64,000 nt of DNA from Rheinheimera pacifica (lineage in GTDB: Bacteria > Pseudomonadota > Gammaproteobacteria > Enterobacterales > Alteromonadaceae): positions 1 through 64,000 of the forward strand of contig NZ_JANUEM010000008.1 in NCBI RefSeq assembly GCF_024809855.1, read 5' to 3'. This document shows, in pieces, positions 8,718 to 20,343 of this stretch (positions within the stretch are counted from its first letter, which is position 1; every line of letters begins with the position of its first letter). The notes under the pieces are model-generated. The model was not told the origin of the DNA. It saw nothing but the letters and a program-made list of their open reading frames with translations, and searched no databases. A program made the position numbers and the translations under genes.

Positions 8718-9761
8718 TTAGTCATAGCTGGCGTGGTGTTGCAACGAGAACGCTTTCGGCACCGGTTTAATAAATAAGGTTACCAGGTGTGCCAGTGCCA
8801 CGTCGCTATTAGTTAGCTGGCCGCTTTTATATAGCCGGTCAAATGCGGCCAATTCCTGAAGCAGATAATTCAGCCAGCTCGCCGATAAACGCTTAAGCGC
8901 GTTCTGGTACAGCGGCTGGCGTTTGGGCCAGATAGCCAGGCTTTTAAAAGTGTCGTTCAGGCTGTGCTGCGGGGCCTGTTGTAACTGGCGCAGTTGCAGC
9001 ACTTCTTTTTGCAACTGCCAGGCAATAATAACTGGTTCGGTATCCTGCTGGCACAACCGCTGCAGGCGATGTAAGGCTTCGTCGGTCTGGCCCTGTAAAA
9101 TAGCGTCTGTCAGCTGAAATACGGTAAAGCTGGAATGATCAGCCAAAAAGCTGCTTAACGCATTGGCATCCAGTGGCTGGGGTAAATTGCTCAGGGCCAG
9201 TTTTTCCAGCTCTTGCCGGGCGGCCAGTAAATTACCGGCACAGTGCTGTTGCAATAACGCTATGGCATCACTGCTTAGCTGCAACTGTAACTGGCGCGCA
9301 CGCTGGCTTAACCATTGCTGGCTTTGCCGCTCGTCCAGGGCATAAATGGGTATTTGTACTGCCTGGCTTTGCAACTGCTTAAACCAGGCCAGTTTACTGA
9401 CATCGCTGTGGCTGCGCTCGCCATGGATCAGCAAAATAATATCGCTGTGTAACTGTTGTGGCAGGTTTTTTAGTTGCTCGTTGGCAGCAGTGGAAAGTTT
9501 TTGCTGCACCAGCTCCAGTTCAATTAAACGCCGTTCAGCAAACAGCGACATGGCCTGTAGCTCGTTACTAAGTTCATTCCAGTCAAACTGGGCATCGGCG
9601 GTTAAGCTGATGCGCTCAAGGTAGCCTTGTTGTTTGGCTGCGGCACGAATGGCATCTATAGCTTCAAGCTTTTGCAGCGGTTCTTCGCCAAACAGCAGGT
9701 AACAGGGAGCAAGTTGCCCGGCTAAGTGTTGTTGCAGCTGATTGGCATAGAGTTTTTGCAT
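8718..9761 (-). CDS. holA: DNA polymerase III subunit delta
   Basis: The delta subunit opens the beta sliding clamp within the clamp-loader complex. The N-terminus MQKLYANQLQQHL followed by CYLLFGEEPL is characteristic, and the rest is a Leu/Gln-rich helical protein with the delta-family layout. The start chosen gives 347 residues, close to the E. coli length of 343. The reading frame stays open for 26 more codons upstream to 9839, but that extension is cysteine-rich, unlike any HolA N-terminus, and runs into lptE. The lptE stop is 19 bp before the chosen start. Confidence 0.93.
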   Translation of the reverse strand: MQKLYANQLQQHLAGQLAPCYLLFGEEPLQKLEAIDAIRAAAKQQGYLERISLTADAQFDWNELSNELQAMSLFAERRLIELELVQQKLSTAANEQLKNLPQQLHSDIILLIHGERSHSDVSKLAWFKQLQSQAVQIPIYALDERQSQQWLSQRARQLQLQLSSDAIALLQQHCAGNLLAARQELEKLALSNLPQPLDANALSSFLADHSSFTVFQLTDAILQGQTDEALHRLQRLCQQDTEPVIIAWQLQKEVLQLRQLQQAPQHSLNDTFKSLAIWPKRQPLYQNALKRLSASWLNYLLQELAAFDRLYKSGQLTNSDVALAHLVTLFIKPVPKAFSLQHHASYD

Positions 9762-9780
9762 CAGAGCAGCCCGGCTGGCA

Positions 9781-10260
9781 TTAATGCAGCCGCGACAGCT
9801 GGCGCACAATACGGTTGGCGGCCTGCTGGCGTAGCTCACCCAACATCAGTTCCAGCTCTTTGGCTTTAGCAGCGGCCTGATTCGGATCGTCCTGATAATC
9901 ACGGAACAACTCAAACTGATATTGTTGCGGTTCGCCATCCGGCATAGTCAGGGCGTAGCTTACTTTATAAATCAGTTCATACTCTGCCACCTGGCCGTTA
10001 GGAAACAGCGATAACGTGCGCCGCTCCAGCGAGTCGCTAAGCAGTTGCAGCATCGGCGCCGATTGCTGGTATGACGCCAGCAATTCGACTTTATTGTGTT
10101 CCAGCCGGTTGCTTACCAGTGCTGCCAGCTCAGAGTGGCGATCACTCTGAATATACATGGCCGGAAAATGGCTTAGCGGCAAATCACCGCGCAAATGAAA
10201 GCCGCAGCCGCTAAGCAGCATGCTGCTTAGCAGAGCAACCAGCAGGCTTAGGCGGGCCAT
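9781..10260 (-). CDS. lptE: LPS-assembly lipoprotein LptE
   Basis: LptE plugs the LptD barrel and is needed to insert lipopolysaccharide into the outer membrane. A signal peptide ends in the lipobox LLSGC (C19), followed by the family-typical GFHLRG sequence directly after the lipidated cysteine. The 159-residue length is normal. The start is 1 bp from the leuS stop, so the gene is translated in tandem with leuS, and it precedes holA as in other gammaproteobacteria. Confidence 0.96.
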   Translation of the reverse strand: MARLSLLVALLSSMLLSGCGFHLRGDLPLSHFPAMYIQSDRHSELAALVSNRLEHNKVELLASYQQSAPMLQLLSDSLERRTLSLFPNGQVAEYELIYKVSYALTMPDGEPQQYQFELFRDYQDDPNQAAAKAKELELMLGELRQQAANRIVRQLSRLH

Positions 10261-10261
10261 C

Positions 10262-12967
<2,706 letters not shown>

Positions 12968-12986
12968 TTAAACCATTGGAGGTTCC

Positions 12987-13469
12987 ATGACAGATTTTGT
13001 AAAGAAGTATCAGGCCTGGCTTAGTGAGTTTAGCCACACATTACAACAGGCTGAGCAACAACAACTGGACAATATGGTTGGTTTTGTTGAGCAGTTAAAA
13101 GCCTATGTTAAAGCCGGTAAAGAGCTGAGCGCCTATGAAACTGCACTGTTTGTTGAAACACTAAAACGTCAGTGGCAGGACCACGATACGGATGAGGCCG
13201 TTAAAAACAGCACTGAAGCCCCATCGTTATGGCCAGAAGCGCTGTGGCAGGAGTTAAGCAGTATTACCGATAAAAGCCAGCTAGAGTGGCAGGAGCTGGC
13301 GCAGGATTTTAAGCATCAGGGTGTTTACTATCAGGGCGAAATAGTGGGCATGGGGCGTTATCGTTGCAGCCACTGCTTACAACATATTGATTACACCCAC
13401 CCGGCAGAGCTGCTGGCTTGCGGTGAATGTGGTGGCGTACAGTTTTTCCGTGAAGGTTTACCGGTTTAA
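12987..13469 (+). CDS. ybeL: Zinc ribbon-containing protein, YbeL family (DUF1451)
   Basis: This 160-residue protein has a Gln/Glu-rich helical N-terminal region, predicted to be coiled, and a C-terminal zinc ribbon (CSHC about 128-131 and CGEC about 149-152). This architecture is the DUF1451/YbeL family, and ybeL also lies near leuS in E. coli. A strong ribosome-binding site, GGAGG, sits 5 bp before the ATG. It is transcribed divergently from leuS across a 133-bp gap. Its molecular role is unknown. Confidence 0.88.
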   Translation: MTDFVKKYQAWLSEFSHTLQQAEQQQLDNMVGFVEQLKAYVKAGKELSAYETALFVETLKRQWQDHDTDEAVKNSTEAPSLWPEALWQELSSITDKSQLEWQELAQDFKHQGVYYQGEIVGMGRYRCSHCLQHIDYTHPAELLACGECGGVQFFREGLPV

Positions 13470-13620
13470 GTGCTGTGCAGTGCCTGGCTTTTTTGTTAAG
13501 CTATGCCGCCATAAAATCCCCCCTTTGTGAAATGTGTTGTTCTATGCCATTAATGCAGAATAGTGCCTGTTGCAATGTCCTCTATATTGTTAAGCCGCCC
13601 GCAATAGCCTGGTTTTACCA

Positions 13621-14475
13621 ATGAACAAAAAAGTACTGGCGTGTATTGATGCCTCACCTTATGCCGAAGCGGTATGCGATTACGCCGTATGGGCAGCAAA
13701 AAAACTCGATGTGGCAATGTCGGTAGTGCATGTGCTGGACAAAGCCCTGCACACTCAAACACCGGATCTAAGCGGCAGTATTGGCCTGGGCTCACAGGAA
13801 TTATTACTACAGCAACTGGCCGAGCTGGATGAAAAACACAGCAAGCTGGCGATGCAGCGCGGCCGCAGTATTTTAGATGCCGCCAAAGCGCGTGCTGAAC
13901 AAGCGGGTGTGAAAGCGGTAGACGAGCGTTTGCGCCACGGCCAACTGGTAGAAACCTTAACTGAACTGGAACAAGAAACCCGGTTGCTGGTAATGGGCAA
14001 GCGTGGTTTTAGCAGTGCTGAGGCACACGGCCATATGGGCCTGCATGTTGAACGGGTGATCCGCAGTTTACACAACCCCATTTTACTTACCCAGCAAAGT
14101 TATAAAGCGCCACAGCGTATTATGCTGGCCTATGATGGCAGCGCCACGGCACTAAAAGGCCTGGAAATGCTGGCTGGCAGCCCGCTGTGCCGCGGCTTGC
14201 CCGTGCATCTGGTAATGGCCGGTGCCGATACAGAAGCTGCGCAGGCGCAAATGGAAAACGGTGCACAAATACTACGCAATGCCGGTTTTGCTACCAAAGT
14301 AGCCATAGTAGCTGGCGAGCCGGAAACAGTGCTGCACCAGTACCAGCAAGAAAAGGTTATAGATTTAATAGTAATGGGGGCTTATGGCCATTCCCGTATC
14401 CGGCAATTTATTGTTGGCAGTACCACCACAGCCATGATTTGCAAAGCTAAATGCTCCCTGCTTATTTTACGTTAG
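13621..14475 (+). CDS. Universal stress protein with two Usp domains
   Basis: The 284-residue cytosolic protein contains two UspA domains in tandem (about 1-155 and 160-284). Domain 1 begins KKVLACIDASPYAEAV and ends VMGKRGFSSAEAHGHMG. Domain 2 ends VMGAYGHSRIRQFIVGSTT, which matches the G-2x-G-9x-G(S/T) ATP-binding signature of ATP-binding Usps. Such proteins act in stress survival, but the substrate cannot be told. An intrinsic terminator follows directly, so it is probably expressed alone, separately from nhaD. Confidence 0.93.
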   Translation: MNKKVLACIDASPYAEAVCDYAVWAAKKLDVAMSVVHVLDKALHTQTPDLSGSIGLGSQELLLQQLAELDEKHSKLAMQRGRSILDAAKARAEQAGVKAVDERLRHGQLVETLTELEQETRLLVMGKRGFSSAEAHGHMGLHVERVIRSLHNPILLTQQSYKAPQRIMLAYDGSATALKGLEMLAGSPLCRGLPVHLVMAGADTEAAQAQMENGAQILRNAGFATKVAIVAGEPETVLHQYQQEKVIDLIVMGAYGHSRIRQFIVGSTTTAMICKAKCSLLILR

Positions 14476-14481
14476 TTACTG

Positions 14482-14508
14482 CAACCCGGCCTGGCCGGGT
14501 TGTTTTTT
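14482..14508 (+). terminator. Rho-independent terminator after the usp gene
   Basis: Complementary 10-base arms (CAACCCGGCC/GGCCGGGTTG, 14482-14502) form a strong GC hairpin followed immediately by six T residues (14503-14508). It lies 6 bp past the universal stress protein stop. Confidence 0.88.
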
Positions 14509-14551
14509 ATCAACCCGTGTAACAACACACTTTACTTGCGCAGAAATAAAG

Positions 14552-16033
14552 ATGTTAAACATGAAATGTATCACCGCTGTTATCGCTGTACTGGCTTTAG
14601 TGCCAGAGGTTGCTCTTGCTGCCACCGGGCCAATTGATCTTACCGGCTCTGTATTGGGCATTATTGCCCTGGGTTTATTTGTTTTTGCTTATGTGCTGGT
14701 AATGGCAGAAGAAAAAATTCATATGCGTAAATCCAAACCGGTGCTGGTGGCGGCCGGTATTATCTGGGGCATGATTGGCTGGCACTATACCCAGCAGGGC
14801 ATGTCTGAAATAGCTCAGGATTCATTTCGCCATACCTTGCTCGAATACGCCGAGCTGATGCTGTTTTTGCTGGTCGCCATGACGTATATCAGTGCGCTGG
14901 AAGAGCGCCGGCTGTTTGATGCTTTGCGCAGTTGGCTAATCCGCAAGGGCTTTAGCTATCGTAGCCTGTTCTGGATTTGTGGCGTGCTGGCGTTTGGTAT
15001 CTCTACTTTTTCCAACAACATGGCCACCGCAATGCTGATGTGTGCTGTGGTAATGAAAGTGGCTGATGGTGATAAACGCTTTATCAGCCTGTGTTGTGTC
15101 AGTGTAGTGGTAGCTGCCAACGCCGGTGGCGCTTTTATCCCCTTTGGTGACATTACCACCCTGATGGTATGGCAGGCAGAGAAAGTGACCTTTGCCGAGT
15201 TTTTTGTGTTGTTTATTCCTGCAGTGGTTAACTTTGTAGTACCGGCCGCCATCATGAGCTTTTTTGTCGAAAACCGTTATCCCGGTAAGCATGAGGGAGA
15301 CGAAGAAACGGTTGAGTTAAAACGCGGCGCGCTGCGTATTCTTACGCTGTTTATCTGTACCATTGCCTTATCGGTTGTGTTCCATTCTGTGCTGGGGTTG
15401 CCGCCGGTGCTGGGCATGATGACAGGTTTGGGTTTATTACAATTCTTTGGTTACTTTTTGCGGATGACGTTACCCGGTTCTCTGGCACGCAAACGCGCAC
15501 TGGCCGAGCGTGAAGGTGATATGGAACGCATCCGTGCTTTGGGTCAGGTAGTGCCGTTTGATGTATTTAACCGGGTAGCACGTGCTGAATGGGATACGCT
15601 GCTGTTTTTCTACGGCGTGGTGGTGTGTGTCGGTGGTCTGGGCTTCCTTGGGTATTTAGAACTTTTATCTAACGGCCTGTACGGTAACTTTGATGCAACC
15701 TACGCGAACATAGCACTGGGTTTAATGTCATCTGTGGTAGATAACATCCCGGTAATGTTCGCCGTATTAACCATGGACCCGGTTATGTCGCATGGCCAGT
15801 GGTTACTGATCACCTTAACCGCCGGTGTTGGTGGCAGCCTGTTATCAATTGGTTCGGCCGCCGGTGTGGCGTTAATGGGCCAGGCCCGTGGTTATTACAC
15901 CTTTGCCGGCCATTTAAAATGGGCACCGGTAATTTTGCTGGGCTATATCGCCAGCGTATTAACGCATTTATATTTAAACGCCGACTTATTTCATATCGTC
16001 GGCGATGTAGCCAGCCGCTCCATCGGGCATTAG
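14552..16033 (+). CDS. nhaD: Na+/H+ antiporter NhaD
   Basis: NhaD exports Na+ (and Li+) in exchange for protons at the inner membrane and is common in marine and haloalkaliphilic bacteria. The 493-residue protein has a cleavable-looking N-terminal hydrophobic segment (ending ALAATGP) and about 11-12 further membrane helices. Ion-transporter-superfamily segments such as FSNNMATAMLMCAVV and NAGGAFIPFGDITTLMVW are visible, as is the late VDNIPVMFAVLTMDP and GSLLSIGSAAGVALMG pair. The start could equally be the ATG three codons later. It is followed by a bidirectional terminator. Confidence 0.94.
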   Translation: MLNMKCITAVIAVLALVPEVALAATGPIDLTGSVLGIIALGLFVFAYVLVMAEEKIHMRKSKPVLVAAGIIWGMIGWHYTQQGMSEIAQDSFRHTLLEYAELMLFLLVAMTYISALEERRLFDALRSWLIRKGFSYRSLFWICGVLAFGISTFSNNMATAMLMCAVVMKVADGDKRFISLCCVSVVVAANAGGAFIPFGDITTLMVWQAEKVTFAEFFVLFIPAVVNFVVPAAIMSFFVENRYPGKHEGDEETVELKRGALRILTLFICTIALSVVFHSVLGLPPVLGMMTGLGLLQFFGYFLRMTLPGSLARKRALAEREGDMERIRALGQVVPFDVFNRVARAEWDTLLFFYGVVVCVGGLGFLGYLELLSNGLYGNFDATYANIALGLMSSVVDNIPVMFAVLTMDPVMSHGQWLLITLTAGVGGSLLSIGSAAGVALMGQARGYYTFAGHLKWAPVILLGYIASVLTHLYLNADLFHIVGDVASRSIGH

Positions 16034-16060
16034 CACTTATTAAGAATGCAGCATGTTGAT

Positions 16061-16090
16061 AAATAAAGCCGGAATTGTCCGGCTTTATTT
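16061..16090. terminator. Bidirectional terminator between nhaD and the CadC-like gene
   Basis: A perfect 13-bp inverted repeat (AAATAAAGCCGGA/TCCGGCTTTATTT, loop ATTG) lies between two convergent genes. A/T-rich ends on both sides give U-rich tails in both directions. The stop codon of the leftward gene lies within the right arm. Confidence 0.88.
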
Positions 16091-17536
16091 TGTCGCAAGC
16101 ACTGGGGGCGATGGTGTCAGATTGATGCGGGTCAGCCAGTTTCTGAACTCATTACTATTATGAATAGGCTGATAAATAGGATCGCCGGCGGCCCATAACA
16201 ATGGGATCTGAAAAGCATCAGCGGCTTGTTGCAGATAGAGTAAAGCCGCTTTTTTATCTCCGGCCAGAATGGCATAACGGCTCCATGATAACGGAGGCTC
16301 GTAGTGACCGATATCGCCGCTAAACTTTTGCTTAAGTAAAAACTGGTATACCGCAGGCATACCCTGAGCCAGAAAAATATCCCTGACAGGTTGCATCAGA
16401 GCGGTGCCCTCTGCTGACTGGCTTAACAGCCATACCAGGGAATGATAACTCTCTTCATACATACCCAACTGATGGCTGATACGAAGGGCTGAAACATGCC
16501 ACATTTTGTCAGTCTGTTCTGTTTGTTTGATCCGTTGTAACTCTTGCCAGGCTTCTTCCGGAGCACCGCTTAACTGATAAACCCAGGCCATACCAGGCAA
16601 GGCAAAATGATGCGGTTGCATTCTGCGTGCTTTGGCGACAAAACTAAGAGCTTCTTCAAACCTGGTCTGGGCCAGGAGCATTTCGGCGAGTGCGTAGTAG
16701 ATCATTGCATCTGGTTTTAGTGCCAGCGATTTATGGAAGTACTGTTCTGATGCCTGATAATCCTGTTTGTGCCAGAAGTATAACCGTGCCAGCCAGCTCC
16801 AGGCTTCGGCATTGTCGGGGTTCAGGCTCAGGGTTTTATGCAATAGCGCGTCCAGCTCTTCAAAGTGGCCTGGGTCAGTGGCAACCTGCCATTGCAACAG
16901 CGTAATTTTTAGTTTGGCTATATACCAGTATGCTTCAGCGTTGTCTGGCTGTTGTGGCAAAATTGCGCGCCATTGCCGTAGTAAAGCCGGAATAGCCGCT
17001 GTATCGGCCTGTTCAGACAGGACGATCAGTTCTTTGATAAAACCGGTATCTGCAGCCGGTGAATGGCTGTTGACGGTGCTCTTGTCTTTATCTGGCAGTA
17101 GTAACAGGACAACTAGCGCGATCAGCAGGGCAGTAATAATAAAGAACCAGTACTTGCGCCGCTTTATGCTGATCGGCTTTTTTGCTGTTAAAGGAACGGG
17201 GCTGACGTTGGCGATAAACTGATAACCGACCCCCGGAATTGTTTTGATAAAAGTGGGTTGTCTGGCGTTATCAGAAAAGATCTTTCGCAGTTTACTGATA
17301 GCAACGGTCAGGTTTTCGTCGTTAACTACTTTGCCGGGCCAGTTGGCTTTTAAAAGTTGTTCTTTACTCAGAATTTGCTGCTGGTGGCGGATAAAATAAT
17401 CCAGCAAGACAAATAGCTGATGTTCCAGTTCAAATATTACATCGCCCATCCTCAGGATGTTGTGTTTGCAATCCAGAAACCAGACTTTATTCAGAAATAC
17501 AACTGCCTGTGGCACCGGGTGTTCAGCTTGACTCAT
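16085..17536 (-). CDS. CadC/ToxR-like winged-helix transmembrane regulator with TPR repeats
   Basis: The N-terminal region (about 10-110) is an OmpR/PhoB-type winged helix (ENLTVAISKLRKIF, TIPGVGYQF), with no receiver domain. A single membrane helix follows at about 128-148 (WFFIITALLIALVVLLLLP). The roughly 330-residue C-terminal part is predicted to be periplasmic and holds TPR-like helical pairs (AEAYWYIAKLK, AEAWSWLARLYFW). This layout is that of membrane-bound one-component regulators such as CadC. It is divergent from a serine hydrolase gene 209 bp away, which is a plausible target. The signal sensed is unknown. Confidence 0.87.
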   Translation of the reverse strand: MSQAEHPVPQAVVFLNKVWFLDCKHNILRMGDVIFELEHQLFVLLDYFIRHQQQILSKEQLLKANWPGKVVNDENLTVAISKLRKIFSDNARQPTFIKTIPGVGYQFIANVSPVPLTAKKPISIKRRKYWFFIITALLIALVVLLLLPDKDKSTVNSHSPAADTGFIKELIVLSEQADTAAIPALLRQWRAILPQQPDNAEAYWYIAKLKITLLQWQVATDPGHFEELDALLHKTLSLNPDNAEAWSWLARLYFWHKQDYQASEQYFHKSLALKPDAMIYYALAEMLLAQTRFEEALSFVAKARRMQPHHFALPGMAWVYQLSGAPEEAWQELQRIKQTEQTDKMWHVSALRISHQLGMYEESYHSLVWLLSQSAEGTALMQPVRDIFLAQGMPAVYQFLLKQKFSGDIGHYEPPLSWSRYAILAGDKKAALLYLQQAADAFQIPLLWAAGDPIYQPIHNSNEFRNWLTRINLTPSPPVLATK

Positions 17537-17745
17537 CAGAGGTTACCCAACTTGCTGTATTGTTAGCACTTGGCCCAGTTTACTGGTTTTGTCCCGTTTA
17601 TTCTGCACAAAAAGTTATTTACACCGGGCAGACAGGTTAATTAACAAATTAAGCATATTTAATAAGGTTTAACATGAATATCAGGCGTTCCGGAGGCCAT
17701 ACTGTGCTTGTATCCAGAACTTGTCATGCTGTTGTAGGAGTCAAT

Positions 17746-18747
17746 ATGTACTGTAAAAAGCTGTATCCGGCCTGCTGGTTGGCCATTTTTTTATTATTTT
17801 CTAATAAAGGCGGTGCTGAAGCTGTGGACAGTACCGATACTATCCTGCAGGAAATTAAACAGCAGGCAATTAAGACGAAATCTGATGCAGTGTTAATTAT
17901 GCAGGATGATCAACCATTGTTGTCTTACTTTTCTACTGAGAGTGAGCAACCGATAGAACTGATGTCTGCGTATAAATCGGTAGTAGCTTTGGCTGTTGGC
18001 CGCTTGCTATTCAATGGTCAGCTCGCCTCGCTGGATGAACCTGTTTACCGGTTTTATCCGGAGTGGAAGCAAGGTGAGAAGTCGAAGATCACCGTACGTC
18101 ATTTGCTGAACCATACTTCAGGACTACAGAATGTTAATAATGCAGGAGAGGAGATTTATCCTAGCCCGGACGTTATCAGGCTGGCACTTGCTGCTGAGCT
18201 GTCTGAGCAGCCTGGTACTGTGGCACGCTACAACAATAAGGCAGTTAACTTACTGGCCGGTATTATTGAAAAAGCGTCTGGTATGCGGATGGACAAATTT
18301 ATCATTACAGCGCTTTTTGAGCCCCTAAGCATAAGCCGCTACACATTTTACTTTGATGATGCTGGCAACCCGCATGCAATGGCCGGGCTTGAACTGACAG
18401 CATCCGATGCTGCCAGGTTTGGCTTACTTATAGTTAATGATGGAAAATGGGGCGATAAAGAGCTGATTAGTAAAGAATATATTGAAGAGATGCTGGCACA
18501 GGGGCAACCATTTGATGCACGGATGGGGTTGCTGTGGTGGCGGCATTCTTACACCAATGCAGATGGTGAAACAAAGCTGTTGTACTATGCTGACGGTTAT
18601 CTGGGACAGTATATTGTGGTTATACCTGAGCAGAAACTGGTTGGGATACGACAAATAAAGCGCACTGATAATAGCAACAATGCAGAAAACGCTTTTCGGC
18701 AGTTCAGGGAGCTGCTGGCTAAGCTGGCAGTTGTGAGCAGCCGCTAG
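17746..18747 (+). CDS. Serine hydrolase, beta-lactamase class C/penicillin-binding family
   Basis: This exported protein of the beta-lactamase superfamily (PF00144 type) shows the SxxK motif as SAYK, the second motif as YNN (ARYNNKAV), and a DGYLGQY segment where class C enzymes have KTG/HxG. The N-terminus MYCKKLYPACWLAIFLLF is a signal peptide. I chose the ATG at 17746 because AGGAG is 5 bp upstream; the frame is open to 17674, but that 24-residue extension would bury the signal peptide. The family includes esterases, peptidases and true beta-lactamases, and the substrate cannot be told here. It is divergent from the CadC-like regulator. Confidence 0.87.
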   Translation: MYCKKLYPACWLAIFLLFSNKGGAEAVDSTDTILQEIKQQAIKTKSDAVLIMQDDQPLLSYFSTESEQPIELMSAYKSVVALAVGRLLFNGQLASLDEPVYRFYPEWKQGEKSKITVRHLLNHTSGLQNVNNAGEEIYPSPDVIRLALAAELSEQPGTVARYNNKAVNLLAGIIEKASGMRMDKFIITALFEPLSISRYTFYFDDAGNPHAMAGLELTASDAARFGLLIVNDGKWGDKELISKEYIEEMLAQGQPFDARMGLLWWRHSYTNADGETKLLYYADGYLGQYIVVIPEQKLVGIRQIKRTDNSNNAENAFRQFRELLAKLAVVSSR

Positions 18748-18810
18748 CCGGGTATTGCAGACAATGGTTTTTTACGCCATGTTATCTACCTGAAGATAAA
18801 CGAGAGCGTT

Positions 18811-19509
18811 ATGATGAAAACCATTGGCCTTATCGGCGGTATGAGCTGGGAGTCTACTATTCCTTATTACCGCCTGCTTAACGAAGGTGTAAAACAACAA
18901 CTGGGTGGGCTGCATTCTGCCAAATGTATTTTAGTCAGCGTTGATTTTTATGAAATTGAACGCCTGCAGCATGCCGGTGACTGGGACGGCGCAGGTGTTG
19001 TACTGGCCGATGCTGCGCGTTCGCTTGAGGCGGCTGGCGCCGATTTTATTGTGCTTTGTACCAACACCATGCATAAAGTAGCTGGTAGCATTGAAGCGGC
19101 AGTGAGTATTCCGCTGCTGCATATCGCCGATGCTACTGCCGCTGCAATAAAGCAGGCAGGTTGCAGCCGCGTAGGTTTGCTTGGCACTAAGTTTACGATG
19201 GAGCAACCTTTTTACCGCGAGCGGATAAGCGAATTGCATGGCATTGAAGTGCTATTGCCAAATGAGGCTGAGCGCGACAGCCTGCACCAGATTATTTATC
19301 AGGAACTATGCCTGGGTGTCATTACCGCTGAATCTAAGCAAGTTGTACGCAAGATGATGGCAGGCCTTGCCTGGCAAGGCGTGGATGGCATTATTCTGGG
19401 TTGCACCGAAATTGGTTTATTGGTGGGTAAAGCTGATGCCGCCGTGCCGCTGTTTGATACTACGGTGCTTCATGCTAACGCGGCGGTTGAGTTTGCCCTG
19501 GCAGAATAA
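18811..19509 (+). CDS. Aspartate/glutamate racemase family protein (YgeA/RacX-like)
   Basis: This 232-residue cytosolic protein has the cofactor-independent two-cysteine racemase fold. The N-terminus IGLIGGMSWESTIPYY is the family signature, one catalytic cysteine lies in VLCTNTMHK and the other in LGCTEIGLL. YgeA-type members racemise various amino acids with low specificity, so the substrate is not predicted. It stands between the serine hydrolase and a candidate effector gene with no shared operon signal, although D-amino-acid metabolism would fit with a PBP-like hydrolase next door. Confidence 0.93.
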   Translation: MMKTIGLIGGMSWESTIPYYRLLNEGVKQQLGGLHSAKCILVSVDFYEIERLQHAGDWDGAGVVLADAARSLEAAGADFIVLCTNTMHKVAGSIEAAVSIPLLHIADATAAAIKQAGCSRVGLLGTKFTMEQPFYRERISELHGIEVLLPNEAERDSLHQIIYQELCLGVITAESKQVVRKMMAGLAWQGVDGIILGCTEIGLLVGKADAAVPLFDTTVLHANAAVEFALAE

Positions 19510-19624
19510 AGCCTGATAGCGAGAACAATTGATAATATTTCAGGAACAACTTGGTTTTCTCTGCAAAATACGCTAATTATTGAGCAATATAGTGGCGGTG
19601 TACCGGGTAAAAAGAGGGCTTACG

Positions 19625-20335
19625 ATGGGGATTTATGTTGCAAATACTCAACAGCGGCAGCAAGCAGACAATACTAATACGCATAGTGATAAACCTTATG
19701 CTGAATTTCCCAGTCAGCGTCCTGAAGCTGTTTCGCAGAGATATTTACAGCATACGGCAAACAATAGTGCTCAGTTACAACCACTGCACGAGACTAAAAA
19801 GCTGATTAACAATAGCCCGAAAGGTAAGAAAAGCTCTCAGCTTCAGGCAATGACCAAAAACCACAGCGCTGTGTTGCAGCGTTATCCTACGGTTGATGAC
19901 AGCGGGCGTGAGGATGCTGTTATTTACATCATCTATGAAAATGATGGCGCGACAGACGGTTCTAATATTCTGTATGTCGGTCAGACTACCCTGGCGCGGG
20001 AGTTTAGTCGTTTTCAAGAGCATGCCGGAAGAGATAGCTGGGCTCCCTGGTACATCCATGCTACGAAGACAGGCCTGGACTATAGCGTAGACCGCTCTTT
20101 ATGGCCCTATGACTATGAAGTGCTTGAAAAGCTGAAAAATGTTACAAAGTTTGAAACTACCGTGGCTGAGCAATGGTGGCTGGAGCATTATCTAAAGAAA
20201 GGAGCAAAATTGCTTAATGACTCGACGCCTTGCAGATTAAGCAGTTTTAATAAACGAAGTGGTATAGCATCACTGTATGATCCGAAAAACATTGGAGTTT
20301 CCAGCAGTTACAAACCTTCAATGACAGCAAAATAA
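19625..20335 (+). CDS. Candidate secreted effector: NNSP-type leader plus GIY-YIG nuclease-like domain
   Basis: The 236-residue protein has two parts. Residues 31-86 (QRPEAVSQRYLQ, TANNSAQLQ, INNSPKGKK, SSQLQAMTKNHSA) resemble the repeating leader I know from the N-termini of DUF4157-linked and eCIS-associated polymorphic toxins. Residues about 97-200 look like a GIY-YIG nuclease: VIYIIY (99-104), LYVGQT (116-121), Arg125/Arg129 before QEH, Glu182 in AEQWWLEHY and Asn198 in KLLND. I use the ATG at 19625, which has GAGGG about 7 bp upstream; the frame opens at a TTG at 19580. The gene looks more AT-rich than its neighbours, hinting at transfer. No immunity gene is recognisable; a DCC-family gene follows 8 bp later. 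Effector function is an inference. Confidence 0.6.
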   Translation: MGIYVANTQQRQQADNTNTHSDKPYAEFPSQRPEAVSQRYLQHTANNSAQLQPLHETKKLINNSPKGKKSSQLQAMTKNHSAVLQRYPTVDDSGREDAVIYIIYENDGATDGSNILYVGQTTLAREFSRFQEHAGRDSWAPWYIHATKTGLDYSVDRSLWPYDYEVLEKLKNVTKFETTVAEQWWLEHYLKKGAKLLNDSTPCRLSSFNKRSGIASLYDPKNIGVSSSYKPSMTAK

Positions 20336-20343
20336 GTATCTTA

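Noticed and set aside
9762..9839. 26-codon upstream extension of holA
   Set aside because: The extension is Cys-rich, overlaps lptE, and the ATG at 9761 gives the normal HolA N-terminus.
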